The notes under the pieces are model-generated. The model was not told the DNA's origin. It did no database searches and saw only the letters and a program-made list of their open reading frames with translations. From Syncephalis plumigaleata (Eukaryota > Zoopagomycota > Zoopagomycetes > Zoopagales > Piptocephalidaceae), in contig JAIXMF010000002.1 of the NCBI GenBank assembly GCA_025201365.1, positions 1,178,001 through 1,242,000 of the forward strand: a stretch of 64,000 nucleotides of DNA, given 5' to 3'. Positions 50,801-62,489 of this stretch are shown in pieces. Both the position numbers and the translations under genes were made by a program. Every line of letters starts with the position of its first letter. Position 1 is the stretch's first letter.

Positions 50801-52618
50801 TGGCTTCACACTAATATCAATACGGGGTCTACGCATAAATGTGAAATTACCCAGTCTTACGAAGGGTGGATCGGCCGAGGGTTGTAATCTAACACGACAC
50901 TACAGATACAAATAGTCAGCATCCTATGCGGCATGATAATCCAATAATGTTGCAACACTGCTACTTACCGTGCCTACACACGTGAGTAATTCAGCGAAAG
51001 CAGGTACGGTAACACCGGCTACTCCTTTAACGCCCATGGTTAGCATGCAGATCATATGGGCATTCCTTGATTCTTGTTGCTGATTAGCAGCGGGTGCAGC
51101 CTGATAGATGAACTCGGCCTCGAGATGAATACCATCAGCGAACGCATTCGCATTACTGACCGAGGAGAGATCCTTGGATGGTGGCAGTACTCGTATACTA
51201 CGTACGCGGAATGGATAGACGCCCTGATCGACATCGTCTACACGCACGGCGTACACGATACTGGGACATTGCTGCTTTAGCACGTCCTCCATCAAATCAA
51301 TGGCAGGTGCAAATAGATCCCGATTAATAAGTGGCCATAGCTTGCCGACCACATGATTCACCCATTCCACGGATTCGGATCGGCGACCTAGCAATCGATT
51401 GCCGCGTTCCAATTCCACGAGATGCGACCATATAACCGCGTCACTCGAATCGGATCGACGTAGCACGTAGATCCAGCAGGCAAGTGCGCCAGCCAACAGC
51501 CATATGCTGATATTGTAATAGAAACCGAACCATACTAGCACGGCGAATCCTATCATGGATAAGGCGTAGCGTGCACGCATACTATTCGCATAGTGACTAA
51601 GCGCTAGATCCAGATCGAGTGCCGTCTCATAGTCTAGTTTCCCACCAAATGGCGAGGCAAGCTTAGCCCATATGTCCATGTAGTGTTTGCCTGCATTCCT
51701 CAATTGCGACAATGTATCCGTGCTACCATTAGCGCTTGCTGTATTGTATCTACGTTGGAATTCAGAGCTGGCCCTAACACTATTAGAACTTTTGTCATCA
51801 TCATCAGCATCATTATGATGATGCAAGTCCTTTTGACTGAAATCGGCCACTAATGGTGATGTAATGGGTGAATTCGAAGGCCAATCGGTACTCGGCCAGT
51901 CCATCGGCATATTTGTGACAATGTTGCCACCATAGCTGGTACCCGTCGACATTGGTATATCCGATGAGAGTGATGTAGACGATAATGATGACTTCATTGT
52001 TGCATCATGATGACTATTCTGTGATGATGTATTGCGTAATATGGAACCGCGTACGAGATTATTAGAAGATAACGAGCCAAACTTACGACGAATAGCATTA
52101 GCGATGACGGCACGTTTCGAGCTATCACGGTCAAGGTTAAGACTGGCACGTCTCTGTGCGTCCGTTTGTTTCCATGCTTCTGTTTCCACTGCTGATGCCC
52201 TCTCTGTAGCACTCATATCACTAGAATAGCTTTTCTTGTGAGATAACGTTCTAGTTGGTGAAAGTAGCGATGGATCCTCGTTGTCTCCTCCACTAGGCTC
52301 TAATAGTTCTCGCCGTTCCGGTAATGGTGGTGGCACTTGGTCTTCCGGCAATATCACTTGTGTCGAGGGCACAATATCAGCGGGCATGTTGTTATCGTTG
52401 TTGTTGTTATTGCTGCGTTCATTATGTTCGTAATCCGTAATGTAACCCAACTCTGGTGTATTACTACGGCTACGCTCTACTGAGGAGGAATCGGCATCGG
52501 GCTTCGTAAGTGTTATAGACAAGGGACGTGGTGGTAAACGGGGTAGTTCCTCGGGCGCATCGCGTATTTCTTCTGACGTTGTTGCTTCCCTGTCACCGCT
52601 ATTCACAGGTTGTGACAT
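47839..52618 (-). CDS. Tricalbin / extended synaptotagmin (SMP and C2 domains)
   Basis: ATG at 52616-52618, TAA at 47839-47841, roughly nine exons. Exon 1 (52618-50969) has a long disordered N-terminus, a hydrophobic hairpin (YALSMIGFAVLVWFGFYYNI; WLLAGALACWIYVL) that anchors in the ER, and the start of the SMP lipid-transfer domain (ESVEWVNHVVGKLWPLINRD, ending in later exons with RIDISVKPLRTINIMN). C2 domains follow: VCVTFHSAKGLRNADVLGKS with SDAYATM and IWEETGFMLV; ELVINDELTYRSRV with NPRPYWN; and a further C2-like part at 49030-48030. An acidic region with a Glu run (GAA repeats at 48298-48324) lies near the C-terminus. Tricalbins tether ER to plasma membrane and move lipids at the contact. 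Length fits the family. Confidence 0.87.
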
Positions 52619-53580
52619 GGTGAATTTGGAAAGTGAAAAGAAGAAACCACGGCAGTAATACTAATAATATTGACAGGGAATAGAGAGAGAGAGAGAGAAT
52701 ATGATAGCGGTAAAGTTACGTGTGATTCGGTCAGTCAGCAATATCCAAAGTAATGGTCTCGTTCTATCAATGTTATTAGTATGTTTTATACGCCATACAG
52801 CGTGATCTAACCTGGCATACCACGTGTACAATAAGCGGATTAGTACACAATCGAATAGGCTTTGAATGTTACAAAGAGTTCTTGGCAGGAGTTACTTGTT
52901 TAACCTTCACCACTATTGCTATCATGTAACTATGCTTACGGGTAATATGTGTTAGAACAAGCGAGAGAGTGAGTGAGTAAGTGAGTAATAGAGTACAAAG
53001 AGTATCGGATACACGATTAGGTGGCTAGTTAATATAAATCATTTAGAGTGTGACATCATCATTGTTGATATGACATCGTTATTAGCTAACATTGTTGCAT
53101 GTATCACGTATTTCAAAGCGTGTGAGAGAGCAATATATTTGTTCCAGGTGATTATTCAGTATATCTGGCAATGATCATTCTTTACTATGCGTAATCGTCA
53201 TTTGTTCGTTTGTTATTATTAGCCTATGACAGATAAAACTAATTAGTTCATTAACGAGCAATAGCAATCTACTATGTTTCATTGAATTGTAGAATAGCAA
53301 TTAATCTGTAGATATCAATGGCATCAACATATATGATTCATAATCCTATTTAATGGATATCATGATGTATGAATAAAAGCAGCAATATTTATAAATATCA
53401 TGTGTCAATATTGTTATTGTTTCAATGGTGAATGGAACCTCAAAATATAATGATGACGATTTCCATACTCCTCCACTTCTATTCCTCTTCTATTCCTCCT
53501 CTCCTAGTCTTGGCAACCAACTCTACCGTTTAAGCGTTTATCGAAGCGTCACTCTCCCCTCAAACGATAACTCTTTCGCA
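52619..53580. other. Divergent intergenic region
   Basis: Upstream of both the tricalbin gene (minus) and the BAR gene (plus). A GA run at 52685-52699 and a GAGT-type repeat at 52965-52990; the rest is AT-rich. No coding signal until 53581; an in-frame-looking ORF from 53425 is probably leader. Confidence 0.6.
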
Positions 53581-54952
53581 ATGAACTTTAACCAATTTGT
53601 TAATAAGCTTAATCCGCTTGCTCAACAAGTGAGCCGTGGATTGAACCAGGCCGTTCAGGTATGTTACGTACTCTAGGAAGAAAGATTACACCAATAGTCG
53701 TCTAATCAGTGTGATGATACACGCTACCCGCATCTCTTCTATGCCTACACACGAGTAGTGGACAGAGGAGAGGCTTGGTAATGTTGAACAATTGACAGAA
53801 TTACCACAAGACTATAAGGATTTGGAACGAGTAAGTGGTTGTTGTTATTCAATCGTACATAAGATGTGATGCACCTTTTGCTCATACTCGTCTACCATAG
53901 CGTGTCGATGCTATTCGTACCGCTCATCTCTCAATGCTACGAGTAACTCGTTGCTATGCTCAACCGACATTCAGGGAGCCACAAGAGTTCCAAGAGACTA
54001 TGCGCAGTGTAGCAACACGAATGCAGAGCCTTGCCATGGGACCTGATGTAACAGCTACCGAAGAGAGCATCGAAGACCAACCAAAGAACCCGCACCAAGC
54101 GATGGCTCGAGTGTGCAATCAAGGCTCGGATCAGATTGGTTTAGAGGAACCATTTGGTAAGTATATTATATGTAGAGATACACCATTCCATGTAAAAATG
54201 ACCTAATCTATTATTATTATTACAGGTGCTGCTTTATTCAAATACGCAACAGTATCGGAGAAGATTGGTGACTCTGAATTGAAGATGGTAAATAGTTGTG
54301 ACAACATGCAATATAGACATAACTAATAGTAGTTGCTCCCTATTGACAACGATCTAGTGCAAAGAAGTTACCGACAAGTTCTTCCAGCCATTCCAAGTGA
54401 CACTACATGGCAGTATTCAAAATGCAATGGTAAGTATTATTGCCTAGAATAACAAATCCTAGTTGACCTTGCTATTTATTACGATATTCCAGGATGCACG
54501 TAAGAGAGTTCAAGCTGCTCGTCTACGTTTAGACGGCTGTAAGACTCGCTACAAGGCAGCCACGCCAGATCGTGAACCACAGGTAATCCACTCTAGTGCT
54601 ATAAGCAGAGGACTACTTGATCCTAATTGATGTGCATTTATAGTTGAGACAAGAAGTAGAAAAGGCAGAGGACGAGTTTGTCACTGTGGTCGAGGAAGCC
54701 ACCTCGGTGATGCGAGCAGTAATCGAAAGTGTAAGTAATTAACAGCAATATGCATATGTGAGAAGGGAACATCCCTCGCTAATAGTATAAACATAATAGC
54801 CGGAACCACTACGTAATTTGGCTGACTTAGTGGCAGCTCAATTGGCTCATTTCAAGGATACCTACGAATTGTTGCAAGATCTAGCCCCAGAGATTGATGA
54901 GATGCAAGTAACACAGGAAGCACTCTATCGTAGTGGACGCGGTCAAGATTAG
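53581..54952 (+). CDS. BAR-domain protein, Gvp36-like
   Basis: Eight short exons from ATG 53581 to TAG 54950-54952; introns are 50-110 bases. The N-terminus MNFNQFVNKLNPLAQQVSRG is an amphipathic helix typical of N-BAR proteins. The coiled helices include WTEERLGNVEQLTELPQDYK, DLERRVDAIRTAHLSMLRVT, FKYATVSEKIGDSELKM and DARKRVQAARLRLDGCKTRY, ending DLVAAQLAHFKDTYELLQDL. Gvp36 and relatives bind curved Golgi and endocytic membranes in fungi. No SH3 domain is present, consistent with Gvp36 rather than Rvs167. Confidence 0.82.
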
Positions 54953-55288
54953 CTGCAATCTTGATTATTACAATTAAGCGTACCCTATTCTATTACTATG
55001 AATAAAGAATAGAATTATATAATGAAGATGATGATGATTTGTACGTGTATGTTAGTTACGAAATATTGAATGTTGTAATACAATCGATAGAAAGATAAAT
55101 AAATAGATGAGTAGCTAGCTATTTTATTGAACTCAAAAAACAAAGTTGATGCGCATAATCTGCCACTTCACTTTGCAACTTATTCTCTCTTTTGTAATTG
55201 AATCAACTATTACTATTAAATAGCTCAGAAACAAACGAGCAAGTCAAGTAGGCAGCAGTACTTTTCTTCCTCTTTCTCCTTTTGCAAT
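54953..55288. other. Short intergenic region between two tandem plus-strand genes
   Basis: AT-rich 3' flank of the BAR gene with AATAAA at about 55003 and a GATGAT run at 55027-55036, then the promoter of the next gene. A C/T tract (55262-55280) just before the ATG looks like a leader. No gene. Confidence 0.7.
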
Positions 55289-55771
55289 ATGGAAGCACGA
55301 CTTGAATCTTTGCAAAGTACATTCCGACTTTTAGTAAATGCTATTAATAATGGTAGAGGTAAGCTAATAGCCTACCTATATACATATATACATATGCATA
55401 TGCATACAGTATAAACAACCGAGTATTGATGGCTGAATCTTCTTCTATAGACACGGAACCAGCAACAGAACAGTTTATGACTACTGTGAAATGGCTAGAA
55501 CAATGGATGACTAGTCAAGCACTGACGAGTGAGATTACCGCATCGACAATAACGCGTAATCAACTGGATAATGTAAGCTGACCATTTACTAATTGATGTG
55601 CCAGTTTGTTAACATGAATCGGCATTTTAGGAGATGACAAGTATTAAGCAAGATATCGCTTTGAAGGATCAACTACTAAGTCAAGCGGATGAAGCATTAG
55701 CACGCTGGGAAACATGGCTCGCATCTACTACACCATCTACAACGACTACAACGACAGATATAACAAGCTAG
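55289..55771 (+). CDS. Small coiled-coil protein, possible Mediator subunit 28
   Basis: Three exons; introns after NNGR (acceptor ending about 55449) and after QLDN (acceptor about 55630). About 105 residues. The layout follows MED28: N-terminal LESLQSTFRLLVNAI, a middle helix TVKWLEQWMTSQ, then a C-terminal helix MTSIKQDIALKDQLLSQADE with ALARWETWL. In animal MED28 the same order occurs: E-rich helix, 'KDALVQKH', then 'L.W..vL'. This is pattern recognition without a search. Other small nuclear or kinetochore coiled-coil subunits are possible. Ends with a Thr-rich tail. Confidence 0.45.
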
Positions 55772-55913
55772 CATGTACCATCAATCAATTGTCATAAATA
55801 ATAAACTACAATCTAGCATTAACAATGGTAGTAGTATGAAATCATTTTCTGTATTTTATGATGTGGTAGTTCATAGGGGAATGGGGCAGTAAAATGATAT
55901 AATATGCAATCGT

Positions 55914-56787
55914 CTACGAGTACGTATCAATAAGTGTGTCGCGCATCTCATTAACAATGGCGGTGGGTCGTGCATCTTGTAGTTTGAAGATACGCTCTAC
56001 GACAGAGATCTCTGTACTTGTTGTATCTAGACCTGCGAATGCACACCAGTCATTCACGAGTAGACCGCTGCCGATAACGTCGGAACCACGATTTACAGTA
56101 CCGGCCACGAGTGGCACTTGCAACAATGACGACAACTCCTCTTGATCCTGTATACTTGTACGAGGATGCACTAGACCGCCTTGATTGGAGAGTGCGCAGT
56201 AACTGCCCACAAGTACTTCATCGGCGACTGTCTGACGGAATACCTCCACTTTCAACACATCAGCGATGATTTCCTCGGTCTCCCGATCGATATCCGGATG
56301 AACTAGAGCCACATAGTCATTGCAAGCGATAACATTGCCCAGAGCAGACAAACGCTCCTCAATACGCTGGATGGCTACGGCATCTGGAAGGGCATTACGT
56401 AGATGTTGCAACTCTTGATCGGTAGTGGTATTAGGTACAAGAAGACCATGCTTATTGCCTAATAGTAATAATGGTAATCAATACGATGCATCATTTACGC
56501 TGTCTTCAAAGTAAATTCTACCTGCTGTAAGACGACCGATAATTCGGGTGCCAGCTATCGATGTATGAACAATGGGGATAACATCACCAAGTTCACTTCA
56601 AACACACTATAGAATAGTAATAGTAATAGTATAAACGGTTAAACTATATATCTATCTCTCTATTCAGGGGATATACTTGCCTGTAAAAGTTTTCTGATCC
56701 ACCAATGGCCGCCAAGCAGTAGGAGTTGGTTAGTTTGGCAAATACACCAATATCGTTGGTGTTTTCAAATTGAGCTCGAACAGCCAT
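55914..56787 (-). CDS. TIF6: Eukaryotic translation initiation factor 6 (ribosome anti-association factor)
   Basis: Start ATG at 56785-56787 ([20 protein letters not shown]); an upstream in-frame ATG at 56841 would add only a Thr run from a microsatellite and is unlikely. Three exons: [15 protein letters not shown], then [20 protein letters not shown], then [20 protein letters not shown] through [36 protein letters not shown] and [13 protein letters not shown]. The five-fold repeat of the eIF6 pentein fold is complete at ~245 residues. eIF6 binds pre-60S subunits, works in 60S biogenesis and blocks joining to 40S until removed. Confidence 0.95.
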
Positions 56788-57266
56788 AGCAGTATATGTT
56801 GTCGTAGTAGTAGTAGTGGTAGTGGCAGTAATAGTAGTCAAGAATACGATAAAGCGAACGACAAAGGAGAATGATCAAGCACAAAAGCTGATCCACTAGT
56901 AGTGTATAAGTTTAGAGATACTAATAGGATTCACTCTTGGACTAAGCGGGCAATTAGCGTTAGACTATCAAAGTATGAAGTGCAAAATAGCAGATCCAAC
57001 AAGGAGTGAATAAGACAATTAAGCAGAAAAATACAAGAAAAGAATTCTCCGTATGTGTGTGCTATGCTTCTTATTTTTATTTTTGTTCCATATTATTTGA
57101 GGATGTGATCTGACTCAGTCCTACTCAAACCAGCTCATCTTGATGCGTCATCTCACCCACACACACACACATTCCACGATCATCATACGATATTCCTTGT
57201 TGTGATATTATTAGTAGTAGTAACAGCAGTAGCTACAAATACACTACGTTCAATAAATAAAATAGT
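56788..57266. other. Divergent promoter region between eIF6 and the P-protein gene
   Basis: About 480 bases serving two housekeeping genes in opposite directions. (AC)n at 57160-57172; GTAGTA repeats on both flanks (56805-56838 and 57210-57222). No gene. Confidence 0.65.
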
Positions 57267-58840
57267 ATGGACATCAACCAGCTACGACAAAAGATTGCGT
57301 CTCTTGACGACCGTATAGTAACACTGCTCAATGAGCGTGCCACCTACTCACTCGACGTGGGACTACAGAAACGACGTGACCTTGAGGAGACCAGCCCGTG
57401 AGTGATAATAAACGATGCGCCATCCTATATTGACATTATATCATTCAGGAATAGTGAACTTCAAGTATATGTACCCGCTCAAGAACGTACAGTATTCGAG
57501 AGAGTAGGTTAATGAACACTATCCATGTTTACATCCTTATCCTATAGCTACGTAATCGCTAATGTACACTCGATCTAGGTGTCTAATTCGAATCATGGAC
57601 CATTATCTGATCATGCACTACAAGCTATTTATCGTGAAATCATGTCGGCATCCATATCCTTACAAAAGGAAGTTATAGTTGCTTACCTTGGACCACGAGG
57701 CTCGTTCTCGCATGAGGTAATTAGTCTACACTTGCACTCATGATGATGATGATGATGATGATCTATTATTTACCATGCTGTGAAAGGCATCAACAGGTCG
57801 ATTTGGCGATAGTGTAACCTATTCACCGCGGGATACCATTGATGGTTGGTAGCTGGAATATCATTCATGTTCATCTACGTGAATAGCAATAGTAATATTC
57901 GATCATATTAGATGTTTTCGCAGCAGTTGAAAGTCAACAAACCACCTATGGTGTAGTGCCATTTGAGAACTCAACCTTTGGCACGGTCATTCAAACATTG
58001 GACAGGTTTCGTACATCGTCGGCACGTATACGAGCAGAAACGTATCTAAAGGTAATTGCAACGATGCTACACCATTACACTGCATGATCAAATACTAACT
58101 GGATAATCTGCTATTTAGGTACGACAAGCATTATTGTCAAACTACCAACTCAATGCCATTAAACGTGTATATAGTCAGTAAGTTTAGCTGTGATGCAAAA
58201 AGTAATATACATAAGAAGAGAGCAAAGCGTAACGTAGACTTGCTCACTCCTCTAGTCCACAAGCATTCGGACAAACGAAACAATGGCTTAGTCAACACTT
58301 GCCATCGGTCGAGTGTGTTAATGTGGCATCGACATCACGCGCAGCTGAAATGGCAGCCTCTGAAGCAAATACCGCGGCAATTGCTAGTTCCATGTGTGCC
58401 AAACTATACGGTCTTACCATTATAGAGAGTGACATTCAAGATCAATCAGGTAATAATAGTAATAGCAATAGTAATAATATTGATTACAAATCTAATTCTA
58501 TCATCATCATCTAGACAATGTTACGCGATTCTTTATTATTGGGACGCAATCGGATAAACCAACTGGCAATGATAAAACACTACTACGCTTCACGGTGGAT
58601 CATCGTCAACCGGGTGCACTTTGTGATGCATTGCGCTGTTTCAAAGATAATGGCATTAATCTGACTAGTATCAATTCACGTCCGTCATTACAACATCCGT
58701 GGCACTACTATTTCTTTGTAGAATGCGTTGGTCATTCGGAGGATGCTAATCTAGCTCAATCTCTGTCGGATATGAATGCTTACTGTTTGCAAATCCATGT
58801 ACTAGGATCATTCCCTAATCAAGGAAAGCATCAATTATAA
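57267..58840 (+). CDS. Fused chorismate mutase-prephenate dehydratase (bacterial-type P-protein)
   Basis: About seven exons. Residues 1-100 form an AroQ-type chorismate mutase: INQLRQKIASLDDRIVTLLN, ERATYSLDVGLQKR, VPAQERTVFERV, then ALQAIYREIMSASISLQ. The conserved Arg, Lys and Gln active-site positions are present. The dehydratase follows: VAYLGPRGSFSHEAS, YGVVPFENSTFGTV, YSHPQAFGQTKQWL, the TRF motif in NVTRFFIIGT. It ends in an ACT domain (HRQPGALCDALRCFKDNGIN, LTSINSRPSLQ) where the usual ESRP phenylalanine-binding motif reads NSRP. It turns chorismate to phenylpyruvate, the route to phenylalanine. Most described fungi have a separate ARO7 mutase and a dehydratase-only Pha2, so a fused enzyme is unusual. 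Intron-rich, so long resident if transferred. Confidence 0.87.
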
Positions 58841-58970
58841 TGATGAGTAGTTAATAATAAAACACGAGTAATTGACAGTAGCAGTTTTATTTATTGTCTA
58901 TTTGTTTGTTTATTAGTTAATAGTTCATAATGAATGATTTGATTGTAATATCATGTCTAGCGTAAATGTA

Positions 58971-60499
58971 TTAGACCTTCTCTGCCACTTCATAACTAGC
59001 AGATGGCATTGATGGATTACGGGAAAGATTACGGAATATTTGACTGAATACAAGCAATGCTGGTGGAATGGCCGGTTTACCCAAACGTAAATCAATCCAT
59101 TCCTGCAATTCAACTCGTAACTTGGCCGGTTCTATTTGTTGTGATCGACTATTGTTATGTAATATGAATGTGATTAGTCATTCTACAATAGTGTAATGTA
59201 ATAGTTTACTTACATGCCACGCTCTTCAGCTGCATCTCGTAGTAACTCGTTCGATAATGAATCGACACCTTCACGTTGGATAAGCTAATGGCAGATTAGA
59301 GTCAATGATTGTAGCACATTCAACGGATATATCTCTATTAGAATTACCTCATCATCACGACGCAAATAGTCTAGATACTTGATGAGACGACGCTGTAGTG
59401 TATACTGTGCTCCAAAATCACTTAGACCAAGGAAACTATCCGGTAGATATGTTAGTATTCCGTAATATGAAGCAACTACTAGCAATGGCATAACATCCAC
59501 TTACCGACAATAAGCAGTCAAGTTATCCTTGCTAAGCTGTTCAATTAGGAAATCGGTTTGATACTGCGCGGCTATCTCTTGTAATTGCACGGCATCACAA
59601 TAGGCAGATGCAGGTATCTAATTGCGAGTATGTCTATTAGCTCATGAACTATAAGCACTATTCCAGTTTATTCTCCACCATACCAGATTATTCTTCTCGG
59701 CGATTCAAAGCAGCACGCGACATAGCATCACGTCGTTCCTGCACCTTTATACGCTTGCCCTCCTATATAATAGTCAATATGATTAATGAACGCAATTGTG
59801 TACATGTCCAATAATTACCAATTGTGAGGGTAGTATACAAGTGCTAGGAACGAGACCAGGTGCGAATAAAAGTAGAAATGGAATCGATTCTGGTAGAACA
59901 ATGAGAACAAGAAGGAATGGCAACATTTTGCGTACATCTCCCGAAGCTCTTGTCATCTAACGAGTATCACACTCTAGTATTAGCATTTGCCATTGATGAT
60001 AATGATGATCATCGTAAATACTCACCAGTTGATAATCAGCTCGTGTCATGGTATGACCCTGCGAGATACGTTTTCGTATTTCACTTGCTTCACTTCTATT
60101 AACGAACACCTGTTTTAAACCGTTAAAGTAGTGACGAGCGTAGAACTTGATCTTCTCTCCCATGGTCTTTTCCGTGTCGCCCGTCGATGGTTTGAACGAG
60201 TAAGCGTTGGCCAGTTGACCTTGTTTGACTTGGAGCGAGAGCTCAGAGAACGGAACAGCAACTGACACTGCTTGTGACGTGGTAGATGACTGTGATTCGG
60301 CCGCATTATTCGATGCACTCGTAGTAGCTGGCGCAGCCTTTGAACTCGTTGCCGCGGAATAAGCGCGTGTCAGTATAACTACACGTTGTCGAGTGTAGAA
60401 TGCCGTGTAATTACCGGCACGAAGTCTATCACCAACACCAGTGTAAGTAACCTTGGAGTATAGTTGATCATTGAAGCTAGTTACCCTGTTTGCGGCCAA
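58971..60499 (-). CDS. LETM1-domain mitochondrial inner-membrane protein
   Basis: ATG 60499, TAA at 58971-58973, about six exons. A basic, Ser/Ala-rich N-terminus fits mitochondrial import. The core reads KIKFYARHYFNGLKQVFVN, RKRISQGHTMTRADYQL, then a membrane helix RKMLPFLLVLIVLPESIPFL with FAPGLVPSTC, the LETM1 'PF..lvlvP.....FP.llPSt' signature. Downstream are LETM1-like helices (DFGAQYTLQRRLIKYLDYLR; ERGIRSQQIEPAKLRVELQE) and EWIDLRLGKPAIPPALL. The protein is short, with no EF-hand, so it is nearer LETMD1 or Ylh47 than full LETM1/Mdm38. The family supports K+/H+ exchange and ribosome binding at the inner membrane. Confidence 0.8.
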
Positions 60500-60852
60500 C
60501 GAAGCATATTTTGTTTTAGTAAAGAAAAAGGAAAAAAGGATAAAGAAAACAACGATACTCCTTCAATGTTGATGTCGTTGTTGTTTTTGAGTTTAAATCG
60601 GAGAATGGTGACTCATTGTTCTTTCACATTGAGCAATCAATTACAGGAGAATTGTTGCTTACAATGATCCGAGCACAGTTGACGCATTTTTCATTCCGAG
60701 AACATCCATATTGCTGCCAACCATTCTATTATTACAATTCATGGCAATCATTCCAGTAGGAACTATTCATTAGTATCACACGATAGACAATTAAGATGCT
60801 TTGTACGATAGAATGAATAAATCTATTATTGTTTGCATTTTTCATTAGAAGG

Positions 60853-61508
60853 TTATAAGATCTTCAATAGTTCGGGTGTACCCGCTTGCTTGGCCAACAA
60901 CTGGATAATATGATCGTTCAAATGATTGAGATCGAGTATTTCCTTGGTGCATCTTTGGCACCACACACTTTACGGAGACACTAATGGCATGTACATGCGT
61001 ACGTGTGTGTATATCACATTATTAGATACAAATAGTTGGTTAGATTGTTCATTCTCTCCAACAATGTCAATGCCAATGTGTTTATTACTTACCTTGTCAG
61101 CACCGCACCAGCAATCGAATGGTTGATCCATATTCCACTCGGTACTAGGATAGAAGAACGTCATCTCCTCGCCCGATGCAATGTCTCGTGCTGCCGTCAA
61201 CCCCATGTACTCGTGTTGACCTGAACATTCGGATAGCAGGAATGGTTCATAAACGTGAGATCGCAATTAAGCTCAACGTGCGATTGCTCTCCCGTTTGAA
61301 CGGTGGTATACACGGGATGCGCGACTGGCACCAGTATCTTCTTATCCAGCTTGACAATAAGTGAACCTGATGGATAATCCTTACACGCCACTAAACGAGA
61401 GGTGAAGTTGCCATCGGTGCCATGTTCCACGCGAAAAAGCTCAGGATGCGTAGATTTATCATTGTTACTCGCTGGCTGAGCGTGAGATTTCTTTTTCGTC
61501 ATTGTCAT
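60853..61508 (-). CDS. SET-domain protein (putative lysine methyltransferase)
   Basis: Starts ATG 61506-61508; stop TAA at 60853-60855. SET elements appear in order: SRLVACKDYPSGSLIVKLDK, DLTFMNHSCYPNVQV (the NHSC motif), GLTAARDIASGEEMTFFYPS, TEWNMDQPFDCWCGADK, then after an intron WCQRCTKEILDLNHLNDHII. The small size (~200 residues) and FFYPSTEW...FDCWCG ending match a group of short fungal SET proteins without pre-SET. The frame changes between NHSC and GLTAARD. Adding one base at the CCCC run 61201-61204 gives a seamless NTSTWGLTAARD, so a one-base undercall is likelier than an intron. Substrate unknown; it may be histone or non-histone. Confidence 0.77.
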
Positions 61509-62266
61509 GGTGAATACAAAGAGTAGGCGATAAAACGAGATTGTTGTACAGACTTTAACTGCTTAATAAATGGAATAGAATCGACAAGCAAAAGAATAAA
61601 ATGACTAATCAATTGAGAATATGCGGGTAGAATGAACGGGAATCAGGTATGTAACTGCCGCAGTGGCAAGTCACTTGTTCCCCTATTTATAGATGATTGT
61701 GAAATAAGTTGGTTTCCTCATTACTGCTCGTTTATTGGCACAGCAATTTAACGAGTAATCTAGAAGGGTGTGTCGTCAACGTAAAGTCATCTTTCCCTTT
61801 CTCTCTCCCCTTATTTATTTACAAATTCCATAAGGAATAATGATGGCTAATAAAATGTTTCCATGCAATATCATCATTAATTGATGATTAACAATAAATA
61901 TTTGTAGTATCAACCCTAAGGAGGAAGTATATACAATGTATTCTAATCATTACTAAACAACCTGTTAATATCAGGGGATGTAAACCAGACAATATATTCC
62001 ATGCTGTTTCTTGCCTCTACCGGAGCGAATACCCACGCTGTGAACCGATAACACGGCAGATGCGGATACCGCAGATGATGATGATTGTGATGATGATGTC
62101 GTTGTTGATAATGCTGGTTCGATGCCACATGTAGTGTAACCCATATGGTTCTTAAGTGCGCACATGATTTAAATATCGAACATCCAGTAAAGTAACAGTA
62201 GGAATTTGTCCTATTCCTCTTCCATCTTCATCTACACTATTAGTATACTATTCAATTATATACATA
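61509..62266. other. Intergenic region with doubtful minus-strand ORF
   Basis: Upstream region of the SET gene (minus) and the peptide gene (plus). A minus-strand frame 62165-61971 (64 codons) has NHMGYTTCGIEPALS and a Ser/Ala-rich middle; no family recognised and no support beyond length. A C/T tract at 61790-61812. Confidence 0.45.
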
Positions 62267-62489
62267 ATGTATCGCTCTCCCTCTAAATTGTTCTATATTA
62301 TCGTAGTACTTGGACTGATATGCACCGCTACAATGGATGCCACACCAGTTCCACATGGTAACAGTGACAGTCATGCACCCATACTAATAAAGCGTACAAG
62401 TGAGCTTTACTCTCCTTATCAATTTCACACACTAATCATTTGTATTGCTAGGTGAAAGCGTAACTCAAGTACCACCCACTCTGATCTAG
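62267..62489 (+). CDS. Small secreted peptide precursor with C-terminal Lys-Arg site
   Basis: Two exons: 62267-62399 and 62452-62489, with a 52-base intron (GTGAGC...GCTAG, branch-like ACTAAT). The product is 56 residues. A signal peptide (KLFYIIVVLGLICTA) is followed by a short pro-region with DATPVPHGNSD, then ILIKR, a Kex2-type dibasic site, then exactly 13 residues (TSESVTQVPPTLI) to the stop. That layout matches fungal secreted peptide or pheromone precursors with a single copy. If the intron is retained the tail differs but KR stays. No known peptide family matched; function is open. A GA-repeat begins right at the stop. Confidence 0.45.

Noticed and set aside
53425-53676. Longer N-terminus for the BAR protein from an ATG at 53425
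   Set aside because: The ATG at 53581 begins the N-BAR amphipathic helix; the upstream codons are leader-like C/T sequence.
56788-56841. N-terminal extension of eIF6 with a Thr run
   Set aside because: Encoded by a TAG/TGG microsatellite; MAVRAQFE is the conserved eIF6 start.
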